Below, in pieces: positions 17,568 through 26,150 of a DNA stretch of 64,000 nucleotides (its first letter is position 1; each line of letters starts with the position of its first letter). Where the stretch lies: positions 18,887-82,886 of the forward strand of contig SVGM01000011.1 in the NCBI GenBank assembly GCA_015056365.1, read 5' to 3'. A program made the position numbers and the translations under genes. This DNA comes from Clostridiales bacterium. GTDB lineage: Bacteria; Bacillota; Clostridia; Christensenellales; Aristaeellaceae. The notes under the pieces were generated by a model. The model saw nothing but the letters and a program-made list of their open reading frames with translations, was not told the origin of the DNA and did not search any database.

Positions 17568-17615
17568 TGCGTTGCATCCGCAGCATGTGAAAATACAATA
17601 AAGGAGTGACGTCTC

Positions 17616-18899
17616 ATGACGACTACACCGATGGAACCCGCTGTTTCCCGGGAAAAGCCAAAGTTTGATATTCTCAAGTTCCTGACCAAAAACTCCATGA
17701 CCATCGCTCTGGTGGTGGTTTTCATCCTGTTCTACTTCCTCACTGACGGCCGCCTGCTGCTGGCACAGAACATGTCCAACCTGATGCTGCAGAACGGCTA
17801 CGTGCTGATCATGGCCTGCGGTATGCTGCTGTGTATCCTCACCGGCGGTAACATCGACCTGTCCGTGGGTTCCGTCATCTGCCTTACCGGCGGTATGGCC
17901 GCTGTGCTGATCACCAACCTGGGCTGGAATGTGTACCTGACCATTGGCCTGTGTCTGCTCATCGGTCTGGCAGTGGGTATCTGGCAGGGCTACTGGATCG
18001 GCTATGTCCGCATTCCTCCCTTCATTACCACCCTGTCGGGTATGTTCGTGTTCCGTGGCATCGGCCGTCTGATTCTGGACAGTAAGACCGTGGCCATTCA
18101 GGACAAGGCATTCACCAACCTGTTCACCTCCTACATCACCATCCCCGGCCTGGACGGCAGCATGGTGACTGAGCTGAACAAGAAGGGCGAAGAAGTGGCC
18201 AAGTGGGTGTATCAGAGCATCGAAACCCCCATCGGCACCATCAAGGCTCTCTCTCCCCTGATCGTGGGCGTTCTGGTGATCGTGGCGCTGTTTGTGATGT
18301 GCGCCGTGAGCCGCTCCAACAAGAAAAAGAACGGCTACCATCAGAACAGCGCGCTGCTGGACTACGGCAGAAACGCCATCATCGGTGTGATCATCCTGTG
18401 GTACTGCTTCATGCTCAGCCAGTACAAGGGCATTTCCGTTATGCTGGTGTGGGTGCTGGCCATCTGCCTGATCTACCACTTCATTACCTCCAAGACCTCC
18501 TTCGGCCGTTACTTCTACGCCGTGGGCGGCAATGAGAAGGCCACCCGTCTGTCCGGTATCAACACCAACAAGGTGTACTTCCTGGCTTATGCCAACATGG
18601 GTCTGCTGGCTGGTCTGTGCGGCCTTCTGTGCCTTGCCCGCGTCGGCTCCGTGTCCGGTCAGACCGGTACCTCCTTCGAAATGGACGCCATCGGCTCCTG
18701 CTTCATCGGCGGCGCTTCCGCTTACGGCGGCGTTGGTTCCGTGGGCGGCGTTGTAATCGGCGCTCTGCTGCTGGGTGTTATCAACATGGGTATGTCCATC
18801 ATGGGTATCACCGACTCCTGGCAGTACGTGGTTAAGGGTCTGGTTCTGCTGGTTGCCGTTATCTTCGACGTGGTCTCCAGCCGCAAGAACGGCAAGTAA
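17616..18899 (+). CDS. mmsB: Monosaccharide ABC transporter permease (MmsB/GguB-like)
   Basis: A 427-residue CUT2 permease with about ten hydrophobic helices; GGNIDLSVGSVICLTGG (~86-102) is the family signature near the second/third helix, and GGNEKATRLSGINTNKVYF near residue 310 is the ATPase-contacting loop. The insert between helices (about 165-215, hydrophilic, KKGEEVAKW) is characteristic of the longer GguB type rather than RbsC. AAAGGAG precedes the ATG. Last gene of the operon, with two hairpin terminators after it. Confidence 0.9.
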   Translation: MTTTPMEPAVSREKPKFDILKFLTKNSMTIALVVVFILFYFLTDGRLLLAQNMSNLMLQNGYVLIMACGMLLCILTGGNIDLSVGSVICLTGGMAAVLITNLGWNVYLTIGLCLLIGLAVGIWQGYWIGYVRIPPFITTLSGMFVFRGIGRLILDSKTVAIQDKAFTNLFTSYITIPGLDGSMVTELNKKGEEVAKWVYQSIETPIGTIKALSPLIVGVLVIVALFVMCAVSRSNKKKNGYHQNSALLDYGRNAIIGVIILWYCFMLSQYKGISVMLVWVLAICLIYHFITSKTSFGRYFYAVGGNEKATRLSGINTNKVYFLAYANMGLLAGLCGLLCLARVGSVSGQTGTSFEMDAIGSCFIGGASAYGGVGSVGGVVIGALLLGVINMGMSIMGITDSWQYVVKGLVLLVAVIFDVVSSRKNGK

Positions 18900-18906
18900 T
18901 TGCATC

Positions 18907-18931
18907 AAAAAAGCCCCATTTACATGGGGGC
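18907..18931 (-). terminator. Terminator reading on the minus strand
   Basis: GCCCCAT/ATGGGGGC hairpin preceded on the plus strand by six A residues, so the U-tract lies on the minus-strand transcript. It would stop transcripts of the DMT/ATPase operon. Confidence 0.65.
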
Positions 18932-18976
18932 AACAGAACTGTACTCTGATTCCTGAAGGAAAAAAGCACAGTTTTT

Positions 18977-19016
18977 CGGCCTTGCTCCTGAACGTATCAG
19001 GAGTAAGGCCGTTTTT
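18977..19016 (+). terminator. Bidirectional rho-independent terminator after mmsB
   Basis: CGGCCTTGCTCCTGA pairs with TCAGGAGTAAGGCCG, flanked by T-runs on both strands (GTTTTT after it, AAAAA-rich sequence before it is weaker). Confidence 0.85.
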
Positions 19017-19116
19017 CGAGGGGTACGTATCAAGCTATTGAAATAAACACATTCGATGACCAGGGCTTGGATTTCCCAAGACGTATCTATTGTGTGTATG
19101 CCTATTGCCTGTCTAC

Positions 19117-19170
19117 GAAAAACGCCTCCTGATGTAAATTCTTTCTACATCAGGAGGCGTTTTTGTTTTT
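19117..19170. terminator. Strong bidirectional terminator
   Basis: AAAAACGCCTCCTGATGTA and TACATCAGGAGGCGTTTTT form a perfect 19-bp stem around a 10-nt loop, with U-tracts in either direction. Confidence 0.9.
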
Positions 19171-19271
19171 CGTGAACTTGGGCAGGCTCGGCCTAAAACG
19201 ACGGGTAGGTGATTGCCGGGATAGATGTGCTTGTTCTCCTTTGTGCCCATGGAATGGACGCAATCCGGATC

Positions 19272-19313
19272 CCAAGGGCACTGCCCTTGGCAGGGTTTGG
19301 GGCGGAGCCCCAA
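19272..19313. repeat. Palindromic modules downstream of the DMT transporter gene
   Basis: CCAAGGGCA/TGCCCTTGG (19272-19290) and TTGGGGC/GCCCCAA (19297-19313), just past the minus-strand stop at 19327. Same module family as 10357 and 51567. Confidence 0.75.
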
Positions 19314-19326
19314 CGTTTCCCTTAAG

Positions 19327-20268
19327 TCACGCCTCCACGGCTTCACCGGTCTCCTTCCCCGGCAGCTGAGCCAGCACGATGCCGCCCATCATGGCAGCGC
19401 AGCCCAAGTATTCCCGGAGGGTCATGGTGTCGCCCAGAATGAGCCATCCGGCCAGGACGGCAAAGACGCTCTCCAGGCACATGATGAGGGACGCAATGGT
19501 GGGGTCGATGTCCTTCTGAGCGACGATTTGCAGGGTATAGCCCACGCCGCCGGAGAGGATACCGGCATAGAGGATGGGGATCGCGGCGGTTTTGACGGCC
19601 TCCCAGGTGGGATACTCGGTAAAGGCTGCGATGACAAGGCAGATCAGAGAGGTGACGGCAAACTGGAAGCAGCTGAGCTTGACGCCGTCTACCTTGGCGC
19701 CTACGTAGTCAATGACCAGAATGTGGCCGGTGAAGCTGAGGGCGCACAGGAGCAGGAGAAGGTCGCCGGCCTCCAGGACGAAGCTGCCCTGCATGCACAG
19801 AAGGTACAGACCCACAGCGCTGAGGACGACGGCCACCCAGACCAGCGGCTGGGGACGCTTGCCCAGAAACAGTCCGGTGAGGGGCACCAGCACGATGTAC
19901 AGAGCGGTAAGGAAGCCTGCCTTGCCGGCTTGCACACCGGCATCAATGCCCATCTGCTGGAAGCCGGAGCCAAGGGCAAGCATCAGGCCGCAGGCTGCCC
20001 CGCCCAGCAGCAGGAAACGCCGCTGGGACGGGTCTGCGGGGAGAAGCGTGGGCTTGGCGTTATCAGCGCTCTGGACAGCGTCTTTACATTGTTTGCGGTG
20101 ACGCAAAAGGATCACCGGCACCAGGGTCAGGGCAGCCAGCGCCATGCGGATGCCGTTAAAAGAGAACGGCTCCAGTACGTCGGCTGCCACGTCCTGCGCC
20201 ACAAAGGCTACACCCCAGATCATCGCTGTCAGGAGCAGCAGCAGCGCCGCACGGGTGGAACGGCTCAC
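19327..20268 (-). CDS. DMT superfamily (EamA-type) transporter
   Basis: A 313-residue protein with about ten hydrophobic helices arranged as two EamA repeats (roughly 8-140 and 165-300). Signature segments are LLLTAMIWGVAFVAQDVAADVLEPF at the start and LMCLESVFAVLAGWLILGDTM in the second repeat. Exporter of metabolites or drugs, substrate unknown. It starts with GTG at 20268 and overlaps the stop of the P-type ATPase gene (GTGA), so the two are translationally coupled and controlled by the riboswitch at 22989-23076. That coupling suggests a link to metal stress, an inference. Confidence 0.85.
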   Translation of the reverse strand: MSRSTRAALLLLLTAMIWGVAFVAQDVAADVLEPFSFNGIRMALAALTLVPVILLRHRKQCKDAVQSADNAKPTLLPADPSQRRFLLLGGAACGLMLALGSGFQQMGIDAGVQAGKAGFLTALYIVLVPLTGLFLGKRPQPLVWVAVVLSAVGLYLLCMQGSFVLEAGDLLLLLCALSFTGHILVIDYVGAKVDGVKLSCFQFAVTSLICLVIAAFTEYPTWEAVKTAAIPILYAGILSGGVGYTLQIVAQKDIDPTIASLIMCLESVFAVLAGWLILGDTMTLREYLGCAAMMGGIVLAQLPGKETGEAVEA

Positions 20269-22928
20269 TTGCTCAGCTCCTTCTCGTCTTCTTCCCGGTC
20301 GCTATGGCCGGTCTTGCGCTGGATCAGCTTGACCAGCTCCACCAGCGGGATGATCAGGAAGGCCAGCACGATGGCGATGCCGTACTCAGCCAGCGAAATG
20401 GTGGTAAAGCCGAACAGATTGCGCAGGAAGGGTACGTAGATGACCATGGTGGTCAGCAGGAAGGCGGCTGCGCCGGCGCCCCACAGCCACCAGTTGGTGG
20501 TCTTCATGGTGAAGATGCTGCCCCGGCGGCTGCGCATATTGAAGGACTGGAACACCTCGGCGATGGACATGGTCAGGAAGGCCATGGTCACGCCGTCTGG
20601 GCTGAAGGCGGAGGGGATCTCCAGAACGCCACTTTCGATGTAGTGACCCACGAAGTAGGCGATCAGGGTCAGCAGGGCAACGAAGAAGCCCTGATAGGCG
20701 ATGTCGCCGCCCACACCGCCGGCGAACACACCAGCCTTGGAGGAGCGGGGCTTGCGCTTCATGCTGTCGCTTTCGCCGGGCTCCATACCCAGGGCCAGGG
20801 CGGGCAGAGAGTCAGTGATGAGGTTGATCCACAGGATGTGGGCGGGCTTCAAAATGGTAAAGCCCAGCATGGTGGCGGTAAAGATGGCGATGACCTCGCT
20901 CAGGTTGGAGCTAAGCAGGAACTGGATGGCCTTGCGGATGTTGGCATAGATGCGGCGGCCTTCCTCCACAGCGGCGACGATGGTGGCAAAGTTGTCGTCG
21001 GCAAGGATCATGTCGGCCACGTTCTTGGTCACGTCCGTGCCGGTGATGCCCATGCCCACGCCGATGTCGGCAGCCTTGATGGAGGGCGCGTCATTAACGC
21101 CGTCGCCGGTCATGGCGACGATCTTGCCCTTGCGCTTCCACGCCTCCACAATGCGCACCTTATGCTCAGGCTGCACGCGGGCGTAGACGGAGTAGTGCTC
21201 GATGGCCATGTCCAGCTCGTCGTCGCTCAGGTCGTCCAGACGGCTGCCCATGATGGCCTGATCCGGCTCGGTGAGCAGGCCCAGATCCCGGGCGATGGCG
21301 ATGGCGGTGTCGATGTGGTCGCCAGTGATCATCACGGCACGGATGCCCGCGTCGCGGCACTTGTCCACGGCGGCCTTCACTTCGGGGCGCACGGGGTCGA
21401 TCATGCCGGTGAGGCCGATGAAAACCAGCTCGTTTTCGATGGATTCGGGGCTTACGTCAGCAGGCAGAGCGTCATATTCTTTCATGGCGCAGGCCAGCAC
21501 ACGCAGGGCCTTGTCCGCCATGGCCTTGTTCTGCGCCATGACCTCGGCCTTGTCCACCAGCTCCATGGGCTTGATGCCGTCAGCGGTGAGCATCTTGGTG
21601 CAGCGGGCAAGGATCTCGTCCGGCGCGCCCTTGGTGTACTGGGTCACGGTGCTGCCGGTCTGGTGCAGGGTAGACATCATTTTGCGCAGGGAATCAAAGG
21701 GCGCTTCGGCAATGCGGGGGGTCTCTTTGACCATCTCCGCCTTGCGCAGCCCCTCGGCGGTGGCAAAATTGACCAACGCGCACTCGGTAGGCTCGCCCAC
21801 GGCTTCGTCGTTTTCGTCGGGCTCGGCGTCAGAGCACAGGCACATGCCCCGGGCCAGCAAAGCTTTGTCGGCAGTATAGCTGTCCACCACGGTCATGCGG
21901 TTCTGGGTCAGGGTGCCGGTCTTGTCGGAGCAGATGACCTGTGCGCAGCCCAGGGTTTCCACGGCGGTGAGGCGGCGGATGACGGCGTTGCGCTTGCTCA
22001 TTTTGGTCACGCCGATGGAGAGCACGATGGTGACCACGGCGGCCAGACCCTCGGGAATGGCAGCCACGGCCAGAGAAACAGCCATCATGAAGGTGTTGAT
22101 GGCTACATCAAAGGTGAACCTGCCCTCACGAACGATGCCCACCGCAAAGATCAGAATGCAGATGCCCAGCACCAGCCAGGTCAAAATGCGGCTGAGGGCG
22201 GACAACTTGCGCTGCAGGGGTGTGGCTTCGTCCTCGGCCTGGGTGAGCGCATCGGCGATTTTGCCCATTTCGGTGTTCATGCCGGTGCCGGTGACCACGG
22301 CGCTACCGCGGCCATACACCACGGTGGAGCCCATGTAGATCATGTTCTTGCGGTCGCCCAGCGGCACTTCATCGCCTTCGAGGGTGTCGGCTTCCTTCTG
22401 CACAGGCACGCTCTCGCCGGTGAGGGCGGCTTCCTCGATTTTGAGGGAGGCGCACTCGATGATGCGGGCGTCGGCAGGCACCGAGTCGCCGGCTTCCAGA
22501 TGGATCACGTCGCCGGGCACCAGCTCTTCGCTCTTGAGGAAGTGCAGCTTGCCGTCGCGCATCACCTTGGAGGTGGCGGCTGTCATGGTTTTCAGAGCCT
22601 CGATGGCTTCCTCGGCCTTGCTCTCCTGAACCACGCCCATCACGGCGTTCAGGATGACAACAGCCAGAATAATGAACACGTCGGTCAGGCCTTCGCCGGA
22701 ATACACGGAGGTGATGGCGCTGAGCACGGCTGCCACCAGCAGCACGATGATCATGGGATCCGCCAGCTGCTTGAGGAAACGCTGAAGCAAGGTGGTTTTC
22801 TTGCCCTCGGCCAGCTTGTTGGGGCCGTGCTGCGAAAGACGCGCGGTTGCTTCCTGCGTGCTTAGACCCTCGGCGGTAACGCCCAGCTGCGTAAGGGTTT
22901 CTTCGGATGAGGTCAGATAGGGTTTCAT
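20265..22928 (-). CDS. P2A-type cation-translocating ATPase (Ca2+/Mn2+)
   Basis: An 887-residue P-type ATPase. Visible: cation_ATPase_N (1-70), ALTGESVPV in the actuator domain (~155), VAAIPEGLAAVV of helix M4 (~287-298), the phosphorylation loop CSDKTGTLTQNRM (Asp ~334), MTGDGVNDAPSIKAADIG hinge (~595), and NLITDSLPA of M6 (~705), then about four C-terminal helices. M4 PEGL and M6 N..D match SERCA-like Ca2+/Mn2+ pumps. Start at the ATG preceded by AAAGGAG. A yybP-ykoY aptamer in its leader argues for Mn2+ export, as for Lactococcus YoaB; Ca2+ transport is the alternative. Confidence 0.92.
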   Translation of the reverse strand: MKPYLTSSEETLTQLGVTAEGLSTQEATARLSQHGPNKLAEGKKTTLLQRFLKQLADPMIIVLLVAAVLSAITSVYSGEGLTDVFIILAVVILNAVMGVVQESKAEEAIEALKTMTAATSKVMRDGKLHFLKSEELVPGDVIHLEAGDSVPADARIIECASLKIEEAALTGESVPVQKEADTLEGDEVPLGDRKNMIYMGSTVVYGRGSAVVTGTGMNTEMGKIADALTQAEDEATPLQRKLSALSRILTWLVLGICILIFAVGIVREGRFTFDVAINTFMMAVSLAVAAIPEGLAAVVTIVLSIGVTKMSKRNAVIRRLTAVETLGCAQVICSDKTGTLTQNRMTVVDSYTADKALLARGMCLCSDAEPDENDEAVGEPTECALVNFATAEGLRKAEMVKETPRIAEAPFDSLRKMMSTLHQTGSTVTQYTKGAPDEILARCTKMLTADGIKPMELVDKAEVMAQNKAMADKALRVLACAMKEYDALPADVSPESIENELVFIGLTGMIDPVRPEVKAAVDKCRDAGIRAVMITGDHIDTAIAIARDLGLLTEPDQAIMGSRLDDLSDDELDMAIEHYSVYARVQPEHKVRIVEAWKRKGKIVAMTGDGVNDAPSIKAADIGVGMGITGTDVTKNVADMILADDNFATIVAAVEEGRRIYANIRKAIQFLLSSNLSEVIAIFTATMLGFTILKPAHILWINLITDSLPALALGMEPGESDSMKRKPRSSKAGVFAGGVGGDIAYQGFFVALLTLIAYFVGHYIESGVLEIPSAFSPDGVTMAFLTMSIAEVFQSFNMRSRRGSIFTMKTTNWWLWGAGAAAFLLTTMVIYVPFLRNLFGFTTISLAEYGIAIVLAFLIIPLVELVKLIQRKTGHSDREEDEKELSK

Positions 22929-22988
22929 GAGGCAGACTCCTTTCCAAAAAAGAAAACCCGGGCACAAGAGAAACGTTTTTCTCACGTA

Positions 22989-23076
22989 CCTGAGTCTCGT
23001 TCATTAAGGCAGGCCAGACTTCCCGAAGGTCGCCGTGTGTTGACATGCCACGCTGTGCGCGAACTACTCCCTCAAG
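22989..23076 (-). ncRNA. yybP-ykoY (Mn2+) riboswitch aptamer
   Basis: On the minus strand the leader of the P-type ATPase shows the family hallmarks: GGGAGTAG (23064-23071) on the 5' side and AACGAGACT (CGAGAC at 22994-22999) on the 3' side, closed by a P1 helix CTTGAG (23071-23076) with CTCAGG (22989-22994). Between them lie the variable arms. The 3' strand of P1 overlaps a CTCA that can instead pair with TGAG just downstream, and a GAGAAA/TTTCTC hairpin and a T-rich run follow before the ribosome site, giving a plausible expression platform. The class senses Mn2+ and usually switches genes on. Confidence 0.85.
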
Positions 23077-23101
23077 AGTTTTCTTCCTATTAACAGGAAA
23101 T

Positions 23102-23130
23102 ATTGTACGGAAAAATATGGGGGATGTCAA
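23102..23130 (-). promoter_or_regulatory. Promoter of the riboswitch-ATPase-DMT operon
   Basis: Minus strand TTGACA (23125-23130), 17-bp spacer, TACAAT (23102-23107). Transcription would start near 23095, just before the aptamer. Confidence 0.8.
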
Positions 23131-23271
23131 TATGACTGGGACCAGAGGTACAGGAAAAGAACGCAGCCCGGCGCGGAACGGCTGAAATTGCGTGCTGATC
23201 CGGCGTGTGGGGGAATCGTCTTGGAAGCGACTTTATGCGCCGGAAAACCGCATTTGTTACGCTCCCAATGC

Positions 23272-23300
23272 TTGTTCCCCAAGCCTGCATATGCTACAAT
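23272..23300 (+). promoter_or_regulatory. Promoter of the HAD phosphatase gene
   Basis: TTGTTC (23272-23277), 17-bp spacer, TACAAT (23295-23300); gene start about 100 bp downstream. Confidence 0.55.
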
Positions 23301-23401
23301 AGATATATATGATGGGTGGATTGTCTGCATTTGGTGCTTTTGCGCACCGGCAGGCGGACAATCCCTCCATAAACGACACCCCGCAAAGGAGCCCGCCAGC
23401 T

Positions 23402-24205
23402 ATGCCCAACATCCCCAACCTCCGTGAGACCCTCGCCCCCATCCGTTGCTTTATGCTGGATATGGACGGCACGTTCTATCTGGGCGACAAGCTGCTGGAA
23501 GGCTCTCTCGATTTTCTCAACAAACTCCGTGAGACCGGCCGCAGCGCCCTGTTCGTGACCAATAACTCCTCCAAATCCGGGCAGGTGTATGTGGAAAAGT
23601 TGCGCCGCATGGGGGTGGAGGAGCCCTTCCTGCGGGTGCTTACCTCCGGGCAGACGGCGGGAAGGTACTGCATGAAGGCGTTCCCCGGCAAGAAGGCGTT
23701 CGTGCTTGGCAACGACCTGTACAAGGCGGAGCTTGCACAGATGGGCCTGCCCATGGACGATGAAAACCCCGACTATGTGCTCATTGCCTACGATACCACG
23801 CTGGATTATGCCAAAATGACCGCCGTGTGCGACTTTGTCAGGGCAGGCCTGCCCTATATCGCTACCCACCCGGACTTTAACTGCCCCACGGAGACGGGCT
23901 TTGCGCCGGATATCGGGGCCATCATCGCGTTTATTGAAGCCAGCGCAGGGCGCAGACCCGACCTGATCCTGGGCAAGCCCTACGGCGGCATCGTGGAGGA
24001 TGCGCTGGCATTGACCGGGCTGGACAAAAGCCAGCTGGCCATGGTGGGCGACCGGCTGTATACGGATATCGCCACCGGCGTCAATTTCGGGATGCTGAGC
24101 GTGCTGGTACTCACCGGCGAAAGCACCCGTCAGGACGCGGAGGACGGGCCCGTGAAGCCCGACCTGATCTTTGAGAGACTCAGCGACATGAACCCCTATC
24201 TGTGA
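23402..24205 (+). CDS. HAD-IIA family phosphatase (NagD/AraL-like)
   Basis: A 267-residue haloacid-dehalogenase hydrolase. Motif I is FMLDMDGTFYLGD (nucleophile Asp ~19), motif II VTNNSSKSG (~54), the C2A cap occupies about 80-180, and motif III/IV are LGKPYGGI (~193) and MVGDRLYTDIATG (~214). These define the NagD/AraL/p-nitrophenyl phosphatase group, which dephosphorylates sugar phosphates and other small phosphoesters; the true substrate is not predictable. The chosen ATG has AAAGGAG upstream; the in-frame upstream extension overlaps the promoter. Followed 11 bp later by the L,D-transpeptidase gene. Confidence 0.88.
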   Translation: MPNIPNLRETLAPIRCFMLDMDGTFYLGDKLLEGSLDFLNKLRETGRSALFVTNNSSKSGQVYVEKLRRMGVEEPFLRVLTSGQTAGRYCMKAFPGKKAFVLGNDLYKAELAQMGLPMDDENPDYVLIAYDTTLDYAKMTAVCDFVRAGLPYIATHPDFNCPTETGFAPDIGAIIAFIEASAGRRPDLILGKPYGGIVEDALALTGLDKSQLAMVGDRLYTDIATGVNFGMLSVLVLTGESTRQDAEDGPVKPDLIFERLSDMNPYL

Positions 24206-24216
24206 GGTGAATGCAA

Positions 24217-26004
24217 ATGAAACAGCTTCTATCCAGAATGATCACCGCAGTGATTTGCATCCTGATGTGTCTGTGCCTGACGCTGGGCGTGGTAAGCGGC
24301 GCAGAGACCGCCGAACCTGCCGCCGCGGCAGAGGATTCCTTTGAGACCGTGGTCTACGGTATGCAGGGAGAGACGGTCACCGCCATCCAGCAGCAGCTCA
24401 AGGATCTGGGCTACTATACTGGCAAGGTCAGCGGCAATTTCCTGGATGGTACCTTCGCTGCAGTGAAGCGCTTCCAGAAGGATTACGGGCTGGAGCAAAC
24501 CGGGCAGCTGGATGAGCAAACGTATCAGCTGCTGATGGAAGCCCAGTACCGGGTGCTGCGCAACGGCGATAACGGCGATGGCGTCACCCGCCTGCAGGAG
24601 CATTTGATCGCGCTGGGCTATCTGAACACCAACGCCACCGGTAAGTTCCGTTCGGCAACGGAGGGCGCGGTCCGGGCGTTTCAGAAGCATAACGGCCTGG
24701 ACGCCACCGGCGTTGCGGATGTGACCACCCAGCAGCGGCTGTTTTCCACCCTGGCGCTGGCCAAGGGCGCACAGCCCACTCCCACCCCCGGCCCGGATAT
24801 GGACGTGGGTGACATCAACGACGTGGTCATGGTGGAGGACGGCCAGGGCACCGAGGACAGCCGTGCGGATGTGGCCTATCGCAAGAAGCTGGTGCGCGGC
24901 TCTGAGGGAGAGGACGTAAAGCGGGTGCAGACCCGTCTCAAGGAACTGGGCTTCTTTGACGGCCCCATCAGCGGCTATTATATGAACCAGACCATGGCTT
25001 CGGTGAAGGTGTTTCAGGAGTACAACGGCCTGCAAGTCGGCGACGGCGAAATGGACGAGGAGACCTGGAACGCGCTGTTCAACACTGCAGACGTGGTGAA
25101 TGCCCAGGCCACCCCCAGACCCACCCCCGTGCCTACGGTGGTACCCTATTATGTGGTGGTGGACGTGCAGAACCAGGTGACCACGGTGTACGGCCTGGAC
25201 GAAGCGGGCGAATACAGCAACATCGTCCGCCAGATGGTCTGCTCCACCGGTATGGTGGGCACCCCCAGCGACGTGGGCGACTGGGTCACCAATGGCAGGC
25301 GTGCCCAGTGGGCATACTTCAGCCTGTACGGCAGCCATGCCCGCTACTGGACCCGGATCAATGAATACATCGCCTTCCACAGCGTGATCTATAACGAAGT
25401 GGATTATATGGCGCTGAACAAGAAGTCCTATAATATGCTGGGTTCCCGTGCATCCCATGGCTGCATCCGGCTTCTGGTGAGCGACGCGGAGTGGATCTAT
25501 GACAACATCCGGGCGGGCACCACGGTGCATATCACCGAGGATCTGCCCACCGACGAGGAACTGCGCATGGCGGTGAAAGCGCCGCCGCTGAATAAGGACA
25601 ACATGTGGCCCGTCACCACGCCGGTGCCCACGATGGCGCCGGAATACGACGGCAACGCCATGCCGCCGCAGCCTTTCCGCAAGCTGCAGCGCAAGTCCAC
25701 CGGCGAGGACGTGTACTGGCTGCAATGCAAGCTCAAGGAACTGGGCTACTACACCGGTACGGTGACCGGCTCCTACTACGGCGGCACCACCAAGGCGGTC
25801 AAGGCCTACCAGAAGGATCACGGCATCTCCGCCGACGGCGTGGCCGGCGTGCGTACGCTGGAGAGCATCTATGCGGATGTGCTGGCGGCAAACACGCCCA
25901 CGCCTTCTCCCGACCCGGAGCAGACCCCCAGCCCCGCGCCCACCATGACCCCCATGCCCACCCCGGCGCTGCTCTATCAGACCCCCGCGCCGGCAGCTGA
26001 CTGA
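24217..26004 (+). CDS. Secreted L,D-transpeptidase with four peptidoglycan-binding domains
   Basis: A 595-residue exported protein. An N-terminal hydrophobic signal/anchor (~5-28) precedes two PG_binding_1 domains (~42-105 and ~115-178), a PTPTPGPD linker, a third PG-binding domain (~225-290), a Pro/Thr linker, a YkuD L,D-transpeptidase domain (~305-440) with the catalytic motif SRASHGCIRLL (Cys ~415), another linker and a fourth PG-binding domain (~490-555), ending in a long Pro/Thr-rich tail. It would form 3-3 crosslinks or attach proteins to peptidoglycan. Start at the ATG 6 nt after GAGGTGA, not the ATG two codons earlier that abuts it. Confidence 0.92.
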   Translation: MKQLLSRMITAVICILMCLCLTLGVVSGAETAEPAAAAEDSFETVVYGMQGETVTAIQQQLKDLGYYTGKVSGNFLDGTFAAVKRFQKDYGLEQTGQLDEQTYQLLMEAQYRVLRNGDNGDGVTRLQEHLIALGYLNTNATGKFRSATEGAVRAFQKHNGLDATGVADVTTQQRLFSTLALAKGAQPTPTPGPDMDVGDINDVVMVEDGQGTEDSRADVAYRKKLVRGSEGEDVKRVQTRLKELGFFDGPISGYYMNQTMASVKVFQEYNGLQVGDGEMDEETWNALFNTADVVNAQATPRPTPVPTVVPYYVVVDVQNQVTTVYGLDEAGEYSNIVRQMVCSTGMVGTPSDVGDWVTNGRRAQWAYFSLYGSHARYWTRINEYIAFHSVIYNEVDYMALNKKSYNMLGSRASHGCIRLLVSDAEWIYDNIRAGTTVHITEDLPTDEELRMAVKAPPLNKDNMWPVTTPVPTMAPEYDGNAMPPQPFRKLQRKSTGEDVYWLQCKLKELGYYTGTVTGSYYGGTTKAVKAYQKDHGISADGVAGVRTLESIYADVLAANTPTPSPDPEQTPSPAPTMTPMPTPALLYQTPAPAAD

Positions 26005-26025
26005 CGCCGGCTGGGCAGTTGTTAC

Positions 26026-26046
26026 AGCTGCAAAGCCTTTGCAGCT
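26026..26046. other. Hairpin after the L,D-transpeptidase gene
   Basis: AGCTGCAAAG and CTTTGCAGCT form a perfect 10-bp stem with a one-base loop, 22 bp past the stop. There is no T-run, so its role as terminator is uncertain; it overlaps the candidate -35 box of the next gene. Confidence 0.4.
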
Positions 26047-26074
26047 TGCGCCTGCTTATGCGTCGGGATATAAT
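26046..26074 (+). promoter_or_regulatory. Candidate promoter of the anchored propeller-like protein gene
   Basis: TTGCGC (26046-26051), 17-bp spacer, TATAAT (26069-26074). Confidence 0.5.
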
Positions 26075-26150
26075 GAAAACCGATTCGTAAACGCCCGGCG
26101 GCGCCCCTGTTTTCCGGAACTTTCTGATATCATCCGAATGGAGAGCCGAT

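Larger units (their letters stand above)
18900..19326. other. Non-coding intergenic region with stacked terminators
   Basis: 427 bp between the converging mmsB and DMT transporter genes. It contains three terminator hairpins (listed separately) and two palindromic modules, and I see no gene. The 19017-19116 stretch has no recognisable feature. Confidence 0.7.

Noticed and set aside
16059..18908. 949-codon open frame on the minus strand opposite mmsA/mmsB
   Set aside because: It is rich in His, Gln, Ala and Gly, has no ribosome site and mirrors two clear ABC transporter genes; it is a by-product of GC-rich codons.
20304..22865. 853-codon open frame on the plus strand opposite the P-type ATPase
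   Set aside because: Low-complexity Gly/His/Ala/Asp composition and complete overlap with an unmistakable ATPase gene.
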